DNA of 64,000 nt from Hymenobacter aranciens (GCF_030580865.1 NZ_JAUQSY010000005.1:62001-126000); one strand, 5' to 3'; positions 16,085 through 25,695 are shown, numbered from the stretch's first letter. Notes: generated from the sequence alone by a model not told the origin. Translations and numbers: made by a program.

Positions 16085-18127
16085 TTAAGCCGACAAAAAA
16101 GAGGTGACAACCCCCCAATACGTCAGCGTCAGCTGGTGCATGGCGCGGGTGCAGGCCACGTACAGCATGCTCTTATCAACCTCCGTCCGGTAAGTGCGGG
16201 CCGAGGCAAAGGGCACGATAACCTCATCGAATTCCAGTCCCTTCGCCAGATGGGCCGTGGTGATGATAACGCCCTCCTTAAAGGTCGTCGAATCGGCCGT
16301 GAGCAGGTGAATGCCCGGTGCCTCCAGCGCCTGATGTACCTGCGTGGCCTGCCGCCGCGTTTTGCAGATGATGCCCAGCGAATGATTGCCGGAAGCCAGG
16401 AAGACCATAATCAACTCTTTGATGCCCTGTAATTCCGCTTCCTGACTGGCAAATTGCGTGATAGCGGGTTCGGGCCCGTGTCGCTCCAGCGGCAGGATGT
16501 TCGGGTTGGGCGTGATGCGCTGGGCGAAGGCCGTAATCTCGATGGTAGAGCGGTAGCTACGGTAGAGCTTCACCACCTCGGCCTGCGGGAAGATGCGCTC
16601 GATGGTTTCGGCCGAGGAGCTGCTGTAGGGGTTCACGGTCTGGCTGACGTCGCCCAGGATGGTCTTGCGGCAGCTGAAGACGCGCGAGAGCACGGCGTAC
16701 TGCACCGGCGTGTAGTCCTGCATCTCGTCCACCAGCAGGTGCTTGACATGCTCGAAGGCGGAAATTCCTTCCAGGCGCAAACGCAGGTAAATCAGCGGGA
16801 ACACGTCGGCGTATTCCAGGCGCTGGTCCATCTTCAGCAGCTCGGGGCGGCCCAGCCAGCGGTAGAAATCGCGGTACAGCTCCGGCACCTGGTGGAACTT
16901 GAAGAGGCGCGGAACAGCCTCGCCGATAGTGCTTTTCTCGCCGTTGCTCAGCTTGCGGCCGGTGGCGTGGCGCACGTAGTCGCGCACTTCCTGGGCCACC
17001 AGCGGGAAGCGCTTCAGTAGCGGCACCCGGTGGTAGGTTTTGAACTTGGCCTGGAGGAAGGCCGACGGCACCACGGTGTTGCCCACGCGCAAGTCCTGCC
17101 AGGTGTAGTAGTTGTTCTCGATGTACACCAGGTACTGGTTGAGCTGGCTGAGAAACTCGAACGACGACTTGAACTGGATGCGCTCGATAAATGCCGGATT
17201 GTGGTGCTCCAGCAGCGCGTTCACCTGCTCGAAAAAGGTCTGGAAGGGCTGCTCGTGGTTGAGCAAATCGGCCGCCAGCTCCTCCATCACCAGCTCGGGA
17301 ATGTGGTCTTCGCCCAGCTCGGGCAGCACGTTCGAGATGTAGTCGGCAAAGACCTTGTTGGGCGAGATGATGAGCACGTCCTTCGCGGCAATCGTCTCGC
17401 GGAAACGGTAGAGCAGGAAAGCAATGCGGTGCAGGGCAATGGAGGTTTTGCCCGAGCCCGCCACGCCCTGAATGACCATCACCGGCGCCGTCTCGTTGCG
17501 AATCACCGCGTTCTGGTCGCGCTGAATGGTGGCCACGATGGTCTTCATCTTGTCGTCCGACGACTTCGCCAGTTCGCGCTGCAGCACGTCGTCGTGGATG
17601 TTGACGTCGTTTTCGAGCATGAACTCCATGCGCCCGTCGCGGATTTTGTACTGCCGCTTGCGCTCGATATTCCCCTTAATCGTGCCGTTCGGCGTGGTGT
17701 ATTCCGCCGCGCCCAGCTCAAAATCATAAAACAGCGACGAGATGGGCGCCCGCCAGTCGAAAATCAGCCCCTGCCGCCGCTGCTCATCGGTGAAGGAATA
17801 CATGCCGATGTACACCGGCCAAGGCGTTTTCTGGCCCTGCGGCGCAAAGTCGATGCGCCCGAAGTACGGCGACTGCAGCAGCTTGAACAGCTTGCGCTTC
17901 TGCCCCACGGCCAGGTCGCCCGCGAAAGCCATGCGGTTAATGGATTGCTCGGCCGCCACCATATCGGCGTCGTCGAGGCCCGACTGGTGCTCGTGCAGGT
18001 ACTCCTTTTTCTCGCGCAACTCATTAGACTGCTGCCGCACGGCCTCATCGCCGCGCCGGATGGCCAGCGTCAGCTTCTCCTTGATTACTTCCAGATATTC
18101 CTTTTCCTCTTGCTCGGTAGCGTTCAT
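16085..18127 (-). CDS. HelD-like superfamily 1 helicase/ATPase
   Basis: 680 residues from MNATEQEE (an open frame extends 12 codons upstream). The N-terminal coiled coil (about 1-60) is followed by PVYIGMYSFTDE and LIFDWRAPISSLFYDFE, the signature of HelD-type enzymes. Walker A is GVAGSGKTS, Walker B lies in HLLVDEMQDYTPVQY, and the C-terminal helicase motif is ITTAHLAKGLEFDEVI. HelD proteins bind RNA polymerase and recycle stalled complexes with ATP; this is known for Bacillus and mycobacteria and inferred here. No PD-(D/E)XK nuclease domain is present. The gene lies downstream of the HxlR regulator on the same strand, 66 bases away. Confidence 0.85.
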   Translation of the reverse strand: MNATEQEEKEYLEVIKEKLTLAIRRGDEAVRQQSNELREKKEYLHEHQSGLDDADMVAAEQSINRMAFAGDLAVGQKRKLFKLLQSPYFGRIDFAPQGQKTPWPVYIGMYSFTDEQRRQGLIFDWRAPISSLFYDFELGAAEYTTPNGTIKGNIERKRQYKIRDGRMEFMLENDVNIHDDVLQRELAKSSDDKMKTIVATIQRDQNAVIRNETAPVMVIQGVAGSGKTSIALHRIAFLLYRFRETIAAKDVLIISPNKVFADYISNVLPELGEDHIPELVMEELAADLLNHEQPFQTFFEQVNALLEHHNPAFIERIQFKSSFEFLSQLNQYLVYIENNYYTWQDLRVGNTVVPSAFLQAKFKTYHRVPLLKRFPLVAQEVRDYVRHATGRKLSNGEKSTIGEAVPRLFKFHQVPELYRDFYRWLGRPELLKMDQRLEYADVFPLIYLRLRLEGISAFEHVKHLLVDEMQDYTPVQYAVLSRVFSCRKTILGDVSQTVNPYSSSSAETIERIFPQAEVVKLYRSYRSTIEITAFAQRITPNPNILPLERHGPEPAITQFASQEAELQGIKELIMVFLASGNHSLGIICKTRRQATQVHQALEAPGIHLLTADSTTFKEGVIITTAHLAKGLEFDEVIVPFASARTYRTEVDKSMLYVACTRAMHQLTLTYWGVVTSFLSA

Positions 18128-18193
18128 GCGGCTCGTTGAAATGAACCGCAAAGGTCTTATCAAATTCTGGTCTACCGCCGCAGTTGGCCGGGT

Positions 18194-18559
18194 TTAAGCC
18201 GGCACCTGACCCGCGCCGGCCGTCTGACGCACCTCCTCCACCGGCGCCACCGGGCCGTGCCAGGCGCAGAGCTGGTCGAGAATGGGCAGCAGCGCCAGGC
18301 CGCGCTCGGTGAGCGAATAATCCACCCGGGGCGGCAGCTCGGCAAAGGCTTCGCGGCGGATAATGCCATCTTCCTCCAGCTCCTTGAGCTGCTCGGTAAG
18401 CACCTTGCGCGAGATGAGCGACAGGCGCTGCGCCAGCTGCCCGAAGCGCACCCGCCGCTGGCCCAGGTACGAAATGATAATCAGCTTCCACTTGCCGCCC
18501 AGCACTCCCATGGTGCGGGTCATGGTGCAGGAAGAGGTGCAAAAGGCGGCGTCACGCAT
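18194..18559 (-). CDS. HxlR-family winged-helix transcriptional regulator
   Basis: 121 residues. CTMTRTMGVLGGKWKLIIIS and the run RRVRFGQLAQRLSLISRKVL to LPPRVDYSLTERGLALLPIL are the HxlR winged helix-turn-helix. Two Cys near the N-terminus (Cys7 and Cys11) precede the helix; in several HxlR proteins a Cys at this position senses reactive electrophiles or oxidants. It is divergent from a short-chain dehydrogenase gene, the common arrangement in which HxlR represses its neighbour. That neighbour is now interrupted by a stop codon. Confidence 0.9.
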   Translation of the reverse strand: MRDAAFCTSSCTMTRTMGVLGGKWKLIIISYLGQRRVRFGQLAQRLSLISRKVLTEQLKELEEDGIIRREAFAELPPRVDYSLTERGLALLPILDQLCAWHGPVAPVEEVRQTAGAGQVPA

Positions 18560-18589
18560 GGCTGAGTTGGGTGAAAAATGAGCGGAAAA

Positions 18590-18652
18590 GGCCGTTAGTT
18601 ACGCGAAGGTAACCAGTTTTTGGGGCAAAACGAGTGGCGTTAGTAACTAAAA
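18590..18652. promoter_or_regulatory. Probable HxlR operator sites between divergent genes
   Basis: Two related sequences, GTTAGTTAC at 18594-18602 and GTTAGTAACTA at 18639-18649, lie 45 bases apart in the 145-base divergent gap. TTAGTAACTAA at 18640-18650 is an 11-base palindrome around a central base. Dyad sequences of this type near the promoter are what a dimeric HxlR repressor would bind. Inference from position. Confidence 0.4.
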
Positions 18653-18704
18653 GAGACTTTCGATAGTTCCTCGCCGAAACCAACAGAAAAACCTCTTTTT
18701 CCTC

Positions 18705-19463
18705 ATGACAACTTCTCAGAAATTAGCCGGCAAAATCGCTCTTGTTACCGGTGGCAACTCGGGTATCGGTCTGGCTACCGCCCAGCGCTTCGTGGCCGAA
18801 GGTGCCTTCGTATTCATCACCGGCCGGCGGCAGGATGAGCTCGACAAAGCCGTGCAACTAATTGGCAGCTCGGTCGTCGGCATCCAGGGCGACGTGAGTA
18901 AGCTCGCCGACCTCGACCGCATTATCGCTACCATCAAAGAGCAAAAAGGCCGCCTCGACGTGCTGTTTGCCAATGCGGGCGTGGCCGAATTCCTGCCCAT
19001 TGATGCCGTGACGGAGCCGCACTACGACTATCAGTTCGATATCAACGTGAAGGGCACCGTGTTCACGGTGCAGAAAGCCCTGCCGCTGCTACCCGACGGC
19101 GCCACCATCGTGCTCATGGCGTCCATCGTGGGCTCGAAGGGCTCGGCCGGCAGCAGCATCTACAGCGCCACCAAGGCGGCCATCCGCTCGCTGGCCCGCA
19201 CCTGGACCTCCGACCTCTAGGCTCGCCGCATCCGGGTGAATGCCATCAGCCCCGGCCCCGTCGAAACGCCCGGCCTCAACAACCTGGCCGGTACCCCCGA
19301 GGAACGTGCGCAGTTTAAAGCGCAGATGCTGAGCGTGATGCCGCTGGGCCGCATGGGCGAGTCCGATGAAATTGCCAAAGCCGTACTTTTCCTGGCTTCG
19401 GACGACAGCAGCTTCATCACCGGCATCGAGCTGTTCGCCGATGGCGGCATGGCCCAAGTGTAA
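18705..19463 (+). pseudogene. Short-chain dehydrogenase/reductase interrupted by one amber codon
   Basis: The open frame reads [22 protein letters not shown] (cofactor loop TGGNSGIG), FANAGVAE, the catalytic Ser in MASIVGSKG and [10 protein letters not shown], then stops at TAG 19218-19220 after WTSDL. The same frame continues at once with ARRIRVNAISPGPVETPGL and runs to the normal C-terminus (TGIELFADGGMAQV) at TAA 19461-19463. Read through, it would give a typical 252-residue classical SDR. A single base change (TAG from AAG, CAG or GAG) explains the break, so inactivation is recent or the base is a sequencing error. It is divergent from the HxlR regulator. Confidence 0.8.
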
Positions 19464-19513
19464 TTGCTTGCGAATGATTTCACTCTTTTAGAGACTTGTA
19501 GCAATTCCGGCCG

Positions 19514-19558
19514 ACGGCTGGGAGCGGTGGCAGTTAGCCTCGGCTCCCAGCCGTTTTC
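19514..19558. terminator. Rho-independent terminator
   Basis: A 12-base stem, ACGGCTGGGAGC paired with GCTCCCAGCCGT at 19543-19554, is followed by TTTT on the plus strand. It closes the SDR transcription unit and lies between convergent genes. Confidence 0.7.
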
Positions 19559-19602
19559 CGTGCTGGTAGGGATAGGTCGTCAGACCGGTAGGAGCCACCT
19601 TT

Positions 19603-22600
19603 TTAAGCCGCTGCCCCGCCGTGCTGCAGCCGGCACCAGCGGCACTCCCCGCAGCCGGGCCCAAACTGGTAGCGCCGAATAGCCGCATCCACCGCCTCAA
19701 TTTGGGCCAAAACTACCTCTTCATCTGACGGGGTCACAACCACTTTGCGGCGTACGTAGCGCGGCAGCTTGCCAGGCTCGCGCAGCGGGCGCAGGAATTC
19801 AAAGCTCACCGAGTTGGCTTCGTAGCGGCGGTCGGGGTCGTGGCTGAGCAGCAGGCGGTAGAACACAGCCTGGCGCCAGTAGTCGCCGCCGCGCAGGCGC
19901 GGGTCAGCCAGCCACTCGGGCAGCGAGGCTTCGGCGGCAATGGCGGGAGCGGGGCGCAGCTTGTCGTTGGCGGCGTCGGGGCGGCCGGTTTTGTAGTCGA
20001 GCACGTCGGCGCGGCGGCCGTCGGGGTGCAGGTCGAGGCGGTCGAGCTTGCCCACCAGGCGGGGGCCGCCGGGCAGGGTGGCGCGCACCATGTGCTCCAC
20101 CACGGCGTTGGGGCGGGCCTGGGCGGCGGCCTGCGCCCACCAGTTGCGCAGCAGGTCGGGCCCGGCGTTGGCCAGGCGCTGGAACATCGGCGCGGGCAGC
20201 TCGAAGCGGGCGCGGGCGAAGTAGCGCCGGAACAGCTCGGCCAGCTCGTCGGCCGGGCCGAAGCCGCTGGCCTCCGGCTGCTGGGCCTGCCGGAAGAAGG
20301 ATTCCAAGGCCAAATGCGCGGCCGTGCCGAAGAGCATCTTCTCGTTGCGCGGCGCTGGCGCCCGCAGAATTTGCTCGTAGTAGCAAGCCAGCGGGCAGTT
20401 CAGATAAGCATTAAGCGTGGTGGCACTCAGACTGAAATCCACCAGCAAGCCTTCCAGCAGCGTGGGGTCGGGCACCGGGGCGGGCGGCGGGGGCGGGGCC
20501 AGCTCGGCGCGGCGGGCGGCCGCCAGCACCGCCGCCGCCACCGGCGCATCGATGGAGCTCAGGCCGTCCTGCTCCAGCTCGGTCGTGAATTCGGCGGGCA
20601 GCAGCTCTTTGCCCGCGTCGTCGTGGCTGGCCCAGCAGATGGTCAGCCGGGCCTGGGCGCGGGTGAGGGCCACGAAAAACAAGCGGCGGGCCTCCTCACA
20701 ATCAGCATCCTCGCCGGGCGCCGAGGTCAGCGCGGGCGGCAGGCGGAAGCCCTGGTCGGAGGTTTTGCGGCGCCATTCCTTTTGCTGGCAGCCCAATAGC
20801 CACACCTGCTCCCACTCCAAGCCCTTGGCGCCGTGGGCAGTGAGCAGCTCCAGGCCGGCTTCGTCGCTGCCGCTGCTGTGCTCCAGCGGGAGGCCGTCGC
20901 GGGTGGCGGCCAGCACCTCCCAGGTTTGCAGCAGCGCGGCGGGGCCGGTCAGGCCCAGCGCCTGCTGGCGGCGGGCCTCGGTGCGGCCCCATTGCAAGAG
21001 CGAGCGGGCCACGGCCAGCAGGTGCTCGGTTTGCAGGGCGCCGGCCAACTGCACGGGCAGCAGGGTTTCCAATACAATACGCTCCAGCAAGCCCGGCAAC
21101 GGCAGCGCGGCGGCGGCTTGCAACCAATTATCCACCAAGATTAATGCAGCTGAAAGCGCTAGGCGCCCCGGCTTCGACAACACCGGCTGGTCCGGCCCTA
21201 TGGCAAACGATTCATCCAGCGCCTGGCCGGCCCAGGCGCGCCAGGGTAGGGCCGGCTGGGCGGCGGCGAAGGCGGCGCGGCGGTGGTGCTGGTGGCCCAC
21301 GGCCAGGCGCACCAGGTCGGCCGGTGGCACGGCCAGGGCGGGCTGGTGCAGCAGCTCAAAGAGAGCGGCGTCGGCGGCGGGCTGGTCGTCAGGCAGCAGG
21401 GCGGCGGCCAGGTAGCGCAGCACGCGGTGCAGGGCGGCGGCCAGCGGCTCGTCGAGCACGTTCACGGGGCGGCGGCGCTGGAAGGGCACGCCGGCCGCCC
21501 GCAGCAGCCGGGCCAGCCGGTCGAGCTGGTCGTGGTTGCGGGCGATGACGCCCACCCGGCCCGCCGGCCACTGCCCGGCGCGGTGCATTTCGGCCAGGTG
21601 GGCAGCCACGTCGGCGGCCTCGTGCAGGGGGCTGGCGTAGCGGTGCAGCCGGGGCGTTTCGGTGAGCCGGGCGAAGCGCGGGTGGCGGGGCAGCAGCTGC
21701 TTGGTGAGGCCGGGCAGCTGCCGCGTCAGGCGTTCCTGGTTGCGGTCGATGAGCTGCTGCGCCATCGTCAGCACCGGGCCCGAGGAGCGGTAATTCTCCT
21801 CCAGCACCACCACGGCCGCCTGCGCAAAGCGCTGCTTGAAGGCCAGCACGTTGGCAATGCTGGCGCCCTGGAAGCGGAAGATGCTCTGGTCGTCGTCGCC
21901 CACCACGGTCAGGCTGGGCTGGTCCCAGTAGTCGGCCAGCAGGTAGAGCAGCTGGCTCTGGGCACCGTTGGTGTCCTGGTATTCATCCACCAGAAAATGC
22001 TGAAAACGTTCCTGGTAGCTCAGGCGCAGGCTTTCATTTTCAACGAGCAGACGGGTAGCCCAGGCCAGCATGTCGTCGTAGTCGAAGCGGCGGCGGCTGG
22101 CCAGCCCGGCCTGGTAGATGTCGAACAAAGCCACGGCGGCGGCGGCCCGCTCGATGCGGCTTTCCTCGTCGGCCAGCTTGTGCTGGATGACGTCGCCCGC
22201 CATGATGCCCTGGGCGCGCAGGGCCGGCGGCGGGTTTTTATACAGATACGCACTGTCCAGCGGCAAACTCTGGCGGTATTCTTCCAGCTCGTGCAGCAGC
22301 CGGTCGGGCCGCCAGCCCTCGCGCTTCATCACCTGAAACAGCGTTTTGAGATGGCGCAAATCGTAGTACGCGTCGCCCAAATCGCGGCGTAGCGGGTGGC
22401 CGGTGGGCAGCTGGTCGAGCACTTCGCGCAGCACTTCCTCGGCTTCCAAATCAGAAGCCGGCTCCAAGTCGTGGCGGCCCAGAGTGGCGCCGTTTTCCTG
22501 AATAATCAGCTGGCCCAGACTGTGAAACGTATGAATGGCCACCCGGTGCGCCTCGGGCCCGATGAAGCGCAGCAGGCGCTGGCGCATGTTGCGGGCGGCC

Positions 22601-22815
22601 GCGTCGGTGTAGGTGAGGCACAGGATTTCCTGGGGCCGGGCGTCGGGCTGCTGGAGCAGCCAGGCCACGCGGGCGGCCAGCAGCTGGGTTTTGCCGGTGC
22701 CGGGGCCGGCCACCACCAGCAGCGGGCCGTCGGGGTGCTCCACGGCCTGCCGCTGGCGGGCGTTGAGGCGCGCGTATTCGGCGGCAAAAGCGGTGTGGGG
22801 GTGGAGGACGGCCAT
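19603..22815 (-). CDS. UvrD/PcrA-type helicase with C-terminal Fe-S PD-(D/E)XK nuclease domain
   Basis: About 1070 residues from MAVLHPHTAF (another ATG lies four codons upstream at 22827). The N-terminus has LNARQRQAVEHPDGPLLVVA with Walker A GPGTGKTQL; then LVDEYQDTN, VGDDDQSIFRFQGA, YRSS and the C-terminal SF1 motif LTAHGAKGLEWEQVWLLG. The last 260 residues form a RecB-like nuclease domain (LFGTAAHLALESFF, VGKLDRLDL, ADVLDYKTGRP) with a Cys in NCPLACYY and CGECRWC near the end, the arrangement of AddB-type [4Fe-4S]-stabilised nucleases. Such proteins process DNA ends or stalled forks. It is followed on the same strand by the PfkB kinase gene at a distance of only about 70-80 bases upstream. 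Confidence 0.85.
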   Translation of the reverse strand: MAVLHPHTAFAAEYARLNARQRQAVEHPDGPLLVVAGPGTGKTQLLAARVAWLLQQPDARPQEILCLTYTDAAARNMRQRLLRFIGPEAHRVAIHTFHSLGQLIIQENGATLGRHDLEPASDLEAEEVLREVLDQLPTGHPLRRDLGDAYYDLRHLKTLFQVMKREGWRPDRLLHELEEYRQSLPLDSAYLYKNPPPALRAQGIMAGDVIQHKLADEESRIERAAAAVALFDIYQAGLASRRRFDYDDMLAWATRLLVENESLRLSYQERFQHFLVDEYQDTNGAQSQLLYLLADYWDQPSLTVVGDDDQSIFRFQGASIANVLAFKQRFAQAAVVVLEENYRSSGPVLTMAQQLIDRNQERLTRQLPGLTKQLLPRHPRFARLTETPRLHRYASPLHEAADVAAHLAEMHRAGQWPAGRVGVIARNHDQLDRLARLLRAAGVPFQRRRPVNVLDEPLAAALHRVLRYLAAALLPDDQPAADAALFELLHQPALAVPPADLVRLAVGHQHHRRAAFAAAQPALPWRAWAGQALDESFAIGPDQPVLSKPGRLALSAALILVDNWLQAAAALPLPGLLERIVLETLLPVQLAGALQTEHLLAVARSLLQWGRTEARRQQALGLTGPAALLQTWEVLAATRDGLPLEHSSGSDEAGLELLTAHGAKGLEWEQVWLLGCQQKEWRRKTSDQGFRLPPALTSAPGEDADCEEARRLFFVALTRAQARLTICWASHDDAGKELLPAEFTTELEQDGLSSIDAPVAAAVLAAARRAELAPPPPPAPVPDPTLLEGLLVDFSLSATTLNAYLNCPLACYYEQILRAPAPRNEKMLFGTAAHLALESFFRQAQQPEASGFGPADELAELFRRYFARARFELPAPMFQRLANAGPDLLRNWWAQAAAQARPNAVVEHMVRATLPGGPRLVGKLDRLDLHPDGRRADVLDYKTGRPDAANDKLRPAPAIAAEASLPEWLADPRLRGGDYWRQAVFYRLLLSHDPDRRYEANSVSFEFLRPLREPGKLPRYVRRKVVVTPSDEEVVLAQIEAVDAAIRRYQFGPGCGECRWCRLQHGGAAA

Positions 22816-22896
22816 TCGGGGTAGCAAATATCGGCAAGCTACTGCGCCGGCTGCGCCAACACCATTCGGGCCCGCGCTGGTTCGGCCGCCGCGCCC

Positions 22897-23787
22897 TTAC
22901 GCGAAATGCTGCTGCCAGGCCTGCTCCAGCAGCGCGCCGCTCCGGTTGCCGATGCCCAGGCCTTTGGTTTGCACGCCCCAGCTGCCGCACAAGGCGCCGT
23001 ATTGCAGGCACTTCCGGGCCGGCTTGTGGCGCCGGAAGCCGTAGAGAAAGCCGGCGAAGAAACTGTCACCGGCGCCATTGCTGTCCACGATGGCGGGGGC
23101 GGGCACGGCGGCCTGCTCCAGCCACTGGCCGTCGGCGGTAAGCAGCGTAGCGCCGACAGCGCCGTGGGTGCAGACAACCAGTTGCTTGCCGGCGGCGCGC
23201 AGCTGCTCCATCACCGGCCGGAAATCCGGCAGGTTGTCGGAGCTGAGGTGAATATGGTCGGCCGCGTCGATGAAGGGCTGGTGGTAAGGATTGCGGCCGT
23301 CGTAGTCGTGCAAATCAGTCCAGATGGGATGCGGGTAATCGCGCAGCAAGGGGATAAACTGATGACAGTAGTCAATGATATTCAGCACCACGCAGCCGCT
23401 TGCCCGCACCAGGCCTGCCAGCTCGGCCGCCTCAAACGCTACCTGCGCCGACGACTGCGTGACGAACATCGAAATGCGCTGCCCCTGGGCATCCATGATA
23501 TTGACGTGGCGCTCGGTACCGGCCGGGTCGGTCAGGTAGCGGCCGGGCACGCCCTGCGCCGTCAGGTCGGCCACAATCTGGCGGCCGTGCCAGTCGTCGC
23601 CCACCGCCGAGTAGAGCAGCGTGGGCAAACCCAGCTGCTGCATCGTCAGGGCTTTACCCGCGCCAGTCGAGCCCGTGCCTTCGTGAAAAGGAGCTGTGTG
23701 AATGGTTTGCGGATGGGGTGCGGGCAGCTGGGGCAGGCTGACGATGTGGTCGTAAGTGGTGCCACCGAGGATTAAGGTGCGCAGCAT
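22897..23787 (-). CDS. PfkB-family carbohydrate kinase
   Basis: 296 residues. The N-terminus LILGGTTYDHIVSLPQLP and the GTGSTGAGKALTMQQLGL segment correspond to the first PfkB signature with its glycine pair, and IVDSNGAGDSFFAGFLYG is the second signature containing the catalytic Asp and the anion hole GAGD. The family phosphorylates sugars, sugar-like compounds or nucleosides with ATP; the substrate is not predictable here. It lies just downstream (21 bases) of the GH13 gene on the same strand, so a role in sugar metabolism is plausible. Confidence 0.85.
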   Translation of the reverse strand: MLRTLILGGTTYDHIVSLPQLPAPHPQTIHTAPFHEGTGSTGAGKALTMQQLGLPTLLYSAVGDDWHGRQIVADLTAQGVPGRYLTDPAGTERHVNIMDAQGQRISMFVTQSSAQVAFEAAELAGLVRASGCVVLNIIDYCHQFIPLLRDYPHPIWTDLHDYDGRNPYHQPFIDAADHIHLSSDNLPDFRPVMEQLRAAGKQLVVCTHGAVGATLLTADGQWLEQAAVPAPAIVDSNGAGDSFFAGFLYGFRRHKPARKCLQYGALCGSWGVQTKGLGIGNRSGALLEQAWQQHFA

Positions 23788-23808
23788 GAGTAGAGCCAGA
23801 AGTCAATT

Positions 23809-25695
23809 TTAGCGCAGCTCCCACACCAGCGCCGTGTGGGCCGGAATATTTGCCGTTTGCAGGTTCGGCACCGGCGCCCCGCTCAGCACATCCTGCGCCG
23901 ACTTGAAGCCCTTCAGCCGCTCCTCAAAACGGCTCAAAGCCACCTGCTTCGCCGCAGCATTGGTATTAAGCATTATCATTACGCTCTGACCTTGAGCATT
24001 GTGCCGGAAATAGGTGTACACCCCATTCTCGGGCACGAAGTGCGTGAGCTGGCCGGTTTGCAGCACTGGGTGGGTTTTGCGGTAGTTGGCCAGCCGGCGC
24101 ACGTACTCGTGCACATCCTGCTGGGCCGGGGTGCGGCCGGCGGCGGTGAAGGCATTCTGCCGGTCGCCGGGCCAGCCGCCGGGGAAGTCCTCGCGCAGCA
24201 GGCCGTCGGGGCGACTGAAGTTCTTCATCAGCACCTCGGTACCGTAATAAATCTGCGGGATGCCGCGCTCGGTGAGCAGCCAGGCCAGGGCCATTTTCTG
24301 CTTGTTCACGTCCTCGCCCAGCACCGAGAACACGCGGTCCACGTCGTGGTTATCCAGGAAAATGACGTTGCGCGAGGCGTCCTCATACATCCAGTCGCCC
24401 TGCACGGCGTAGTAGAGTTTCGAAACGCCCTCGGCAAAGCCGGCGGGCTTGGTCAGGCTTTCGAGCAGGGCCTGGCGCAGGATGAAGTCGATGGCGCCGG
24501 GCAGGTTGCTCTTGAAGCCGTTGACGGGCGGAAACACGTTGCGCGTCCAGAAGGCCTGCTGGGCCACGCCCTCGGCCTCCTGCATCCAGGTTTCGCCAAA
24601 CATGCCCAGCTGCGGGTACTCGTCGAGAATGGCCTGCCCCCAGTGCATCAGGAAGGTAGGGTCCGAATACGTGTAGGTGTCCACGCGGTAGCCGTCCACG
24701 CCGGTGTACTCCACCCACCACAGAAAGTTCTGGATGAGGTAGGTTTCCACCAGCGGGTTCTCCTGGGCCGGGTCGGGCATGGTGGTGTCAAACCAGGTGT
24801 TGCTGAACAGCTTCCGGTCGAGCGCGGCCACGTGCGGGTCGTTCACGGTGCCGTTGCGATAGTTGCCCCGCGTGAAGCTGGGCCACTGGTGAAACCAGTC
24901 CTTGGCCGGCTGGTCGAGCCAGAGGTAGTTGAAGCTGCCGATGTGGTTAAGCACCACGTCGTGAATTACTTTCAGCCCCTGCTCGTGGGCGTGCTGCACG
25001 AAGCGCACGTAGTCCTCGTTCGTGCCGTAGTGCGGGTCTACGGCGTAGTAGTCGGTGAGGGCGTAGCCGTGGTAGCCAGCCTTGGGCATGTTGTTGTCGA
25101 CTACCGGCGTGGGCCAGATAGCCGTCACGCCCAGCTCTTTGAGGTAATCGAAGTGCTGCTCGATGCCCTTCAGGTCGCCGCCGTGGCGGGCGTACATCGA
25201 GTCGCGGGCCAGGCCGGGGGGGCGGTTGCCTTTTACCACGTCGTTGGTCGGGTCGCCGTTGGCAAACCGGTCGGGCATGAGCAGGTAGATGAAGTCGGCG
25301 CTGCTGATACCCTGGACTTTGGATTTATCGCCGGGCGTGGTGCGGGCGCGCAGCTCGTAGGCGTAAGTCGTCTTTTGCTTGCCGTTGAAGGTCAGCTGCA
25401 GCTTGCCGGGCTGGGCGGTGGAGTTGATGGTAAGGTTGACGAGCAGATAGTTGGGGCTTTCCAGGCGCTGAAAGCCTTCCAGCGTTACGCCCGGGTAAGC
25501 CGCCATCGTCACGCGGCTGGTGGCCAGGCCTGGGCCGTGCACCAGTAGCTGCAGCTTCGGGTTTTTCATGCCCACCCACCAGAAAGTCGGGTCGATGCGG
25601 CTGATGGGGGCGGCTGGCTTGTTGAGGGATGTGGCACTGGCCGCCAGCTGGCACAAAGTCAGCAGCAATGCCAGCAGGGTTTGGGGGACGCGCAT
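23809..25695 (-). CDS. Secreted GH13 alpha-amylase-family enzyme, cyclomaltodextrinase/neopullulanase-like
   Basis: 628 residues with a signal peptide (about residues 1-21). An N-terminal immunoglobulin-like domain (about 25-125, FWWVGMKNPKLQLLVHGPGL) precedes the catalytic barrel, as in Bacteroidota cyclomaltodextrinases. Catalytic motifs are all present: VIHDVVLNHIG, the nucleophile Asp in DGYRVDTYTY, acid/base Glu in MFGETWMQ and the transition-state Asp in VIFLDNHDVD. It probably hydrolyses alpha-1,4-glucans or cyclodextrins in the periplasm or outside the cell. It sits between the membrane AraC regulator upstream and the sugar kinase downstream, all on the same strand. Confidence 0.9.
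   Translation of the reverse strand: MRVPQTLLALLLTLCQLAASATSLNKPAAPISRIDPTFWWVGMKNPKLQLLVHGPGLATSRVTMAAYPGVTLEGFQRLESPNYLLVNLTINSTAQPGKLQLTFNGKQKTTYAYELRARTTPGDKSKVQGISSADFIYLLMPDRFANGDPTNDVVKGNRPPGLARDSMYARHGGDLKGIEQHFDYLKELGVTAIWPTPVVDNNMPKAGYHGYALTDYYAVDPHYGTNEDYVRFVQHAHEQGLKVIHDVVLNHIGSFNYLWLDQPAKDWFHQWPSFTRGNYRNGTVNDPHVAALDRKLFSNTWFDTTMPDPAQENPLVETYLIQNFLWWVEYTGVDGYRVDTYTYSDPTFLMHWGQAILDEYPQLGMFGETWMQEAEGVAQQAFWTRNVFPPVNGFKSNLPGAIDFILRQALLESLTKPAGFAEGVSKLYYAVQGDWMYEDASRNVIFLDNHDVDRVFSVLGEDVNKQKMALAWLLTERGIPQIYYGTEVLMKNFSRPDGLLREDFPGGWPGDRQNAFTAAGRTPAQQDVHEYVRRLANYRKTHPVLQTGQLTHFVPENGVYTYFRHNAQGQSVMIMLNTNAAAKQVALSRFEERLKGFKSAQDVLSGAPVPNLQTANIPAHTALVWELR

Noticed and set aside
15940-16085. 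Minus-strand coding fragment past the HelD stop (VWDVGTILHEKSGG)
   Set aside because: Looks protein-like, but the plus strand of the same bases matches an IS1 transposase tail, which is the better explanation; no start codon.
23836-25548. 570-codon open frame opposite the GH13 gene, plus-strand
   Set aside because: It is the antisense of a well-supported amylase gene; high GC gives long open antisense frames. Its product is Val/His/Gln-rich and matches no family.
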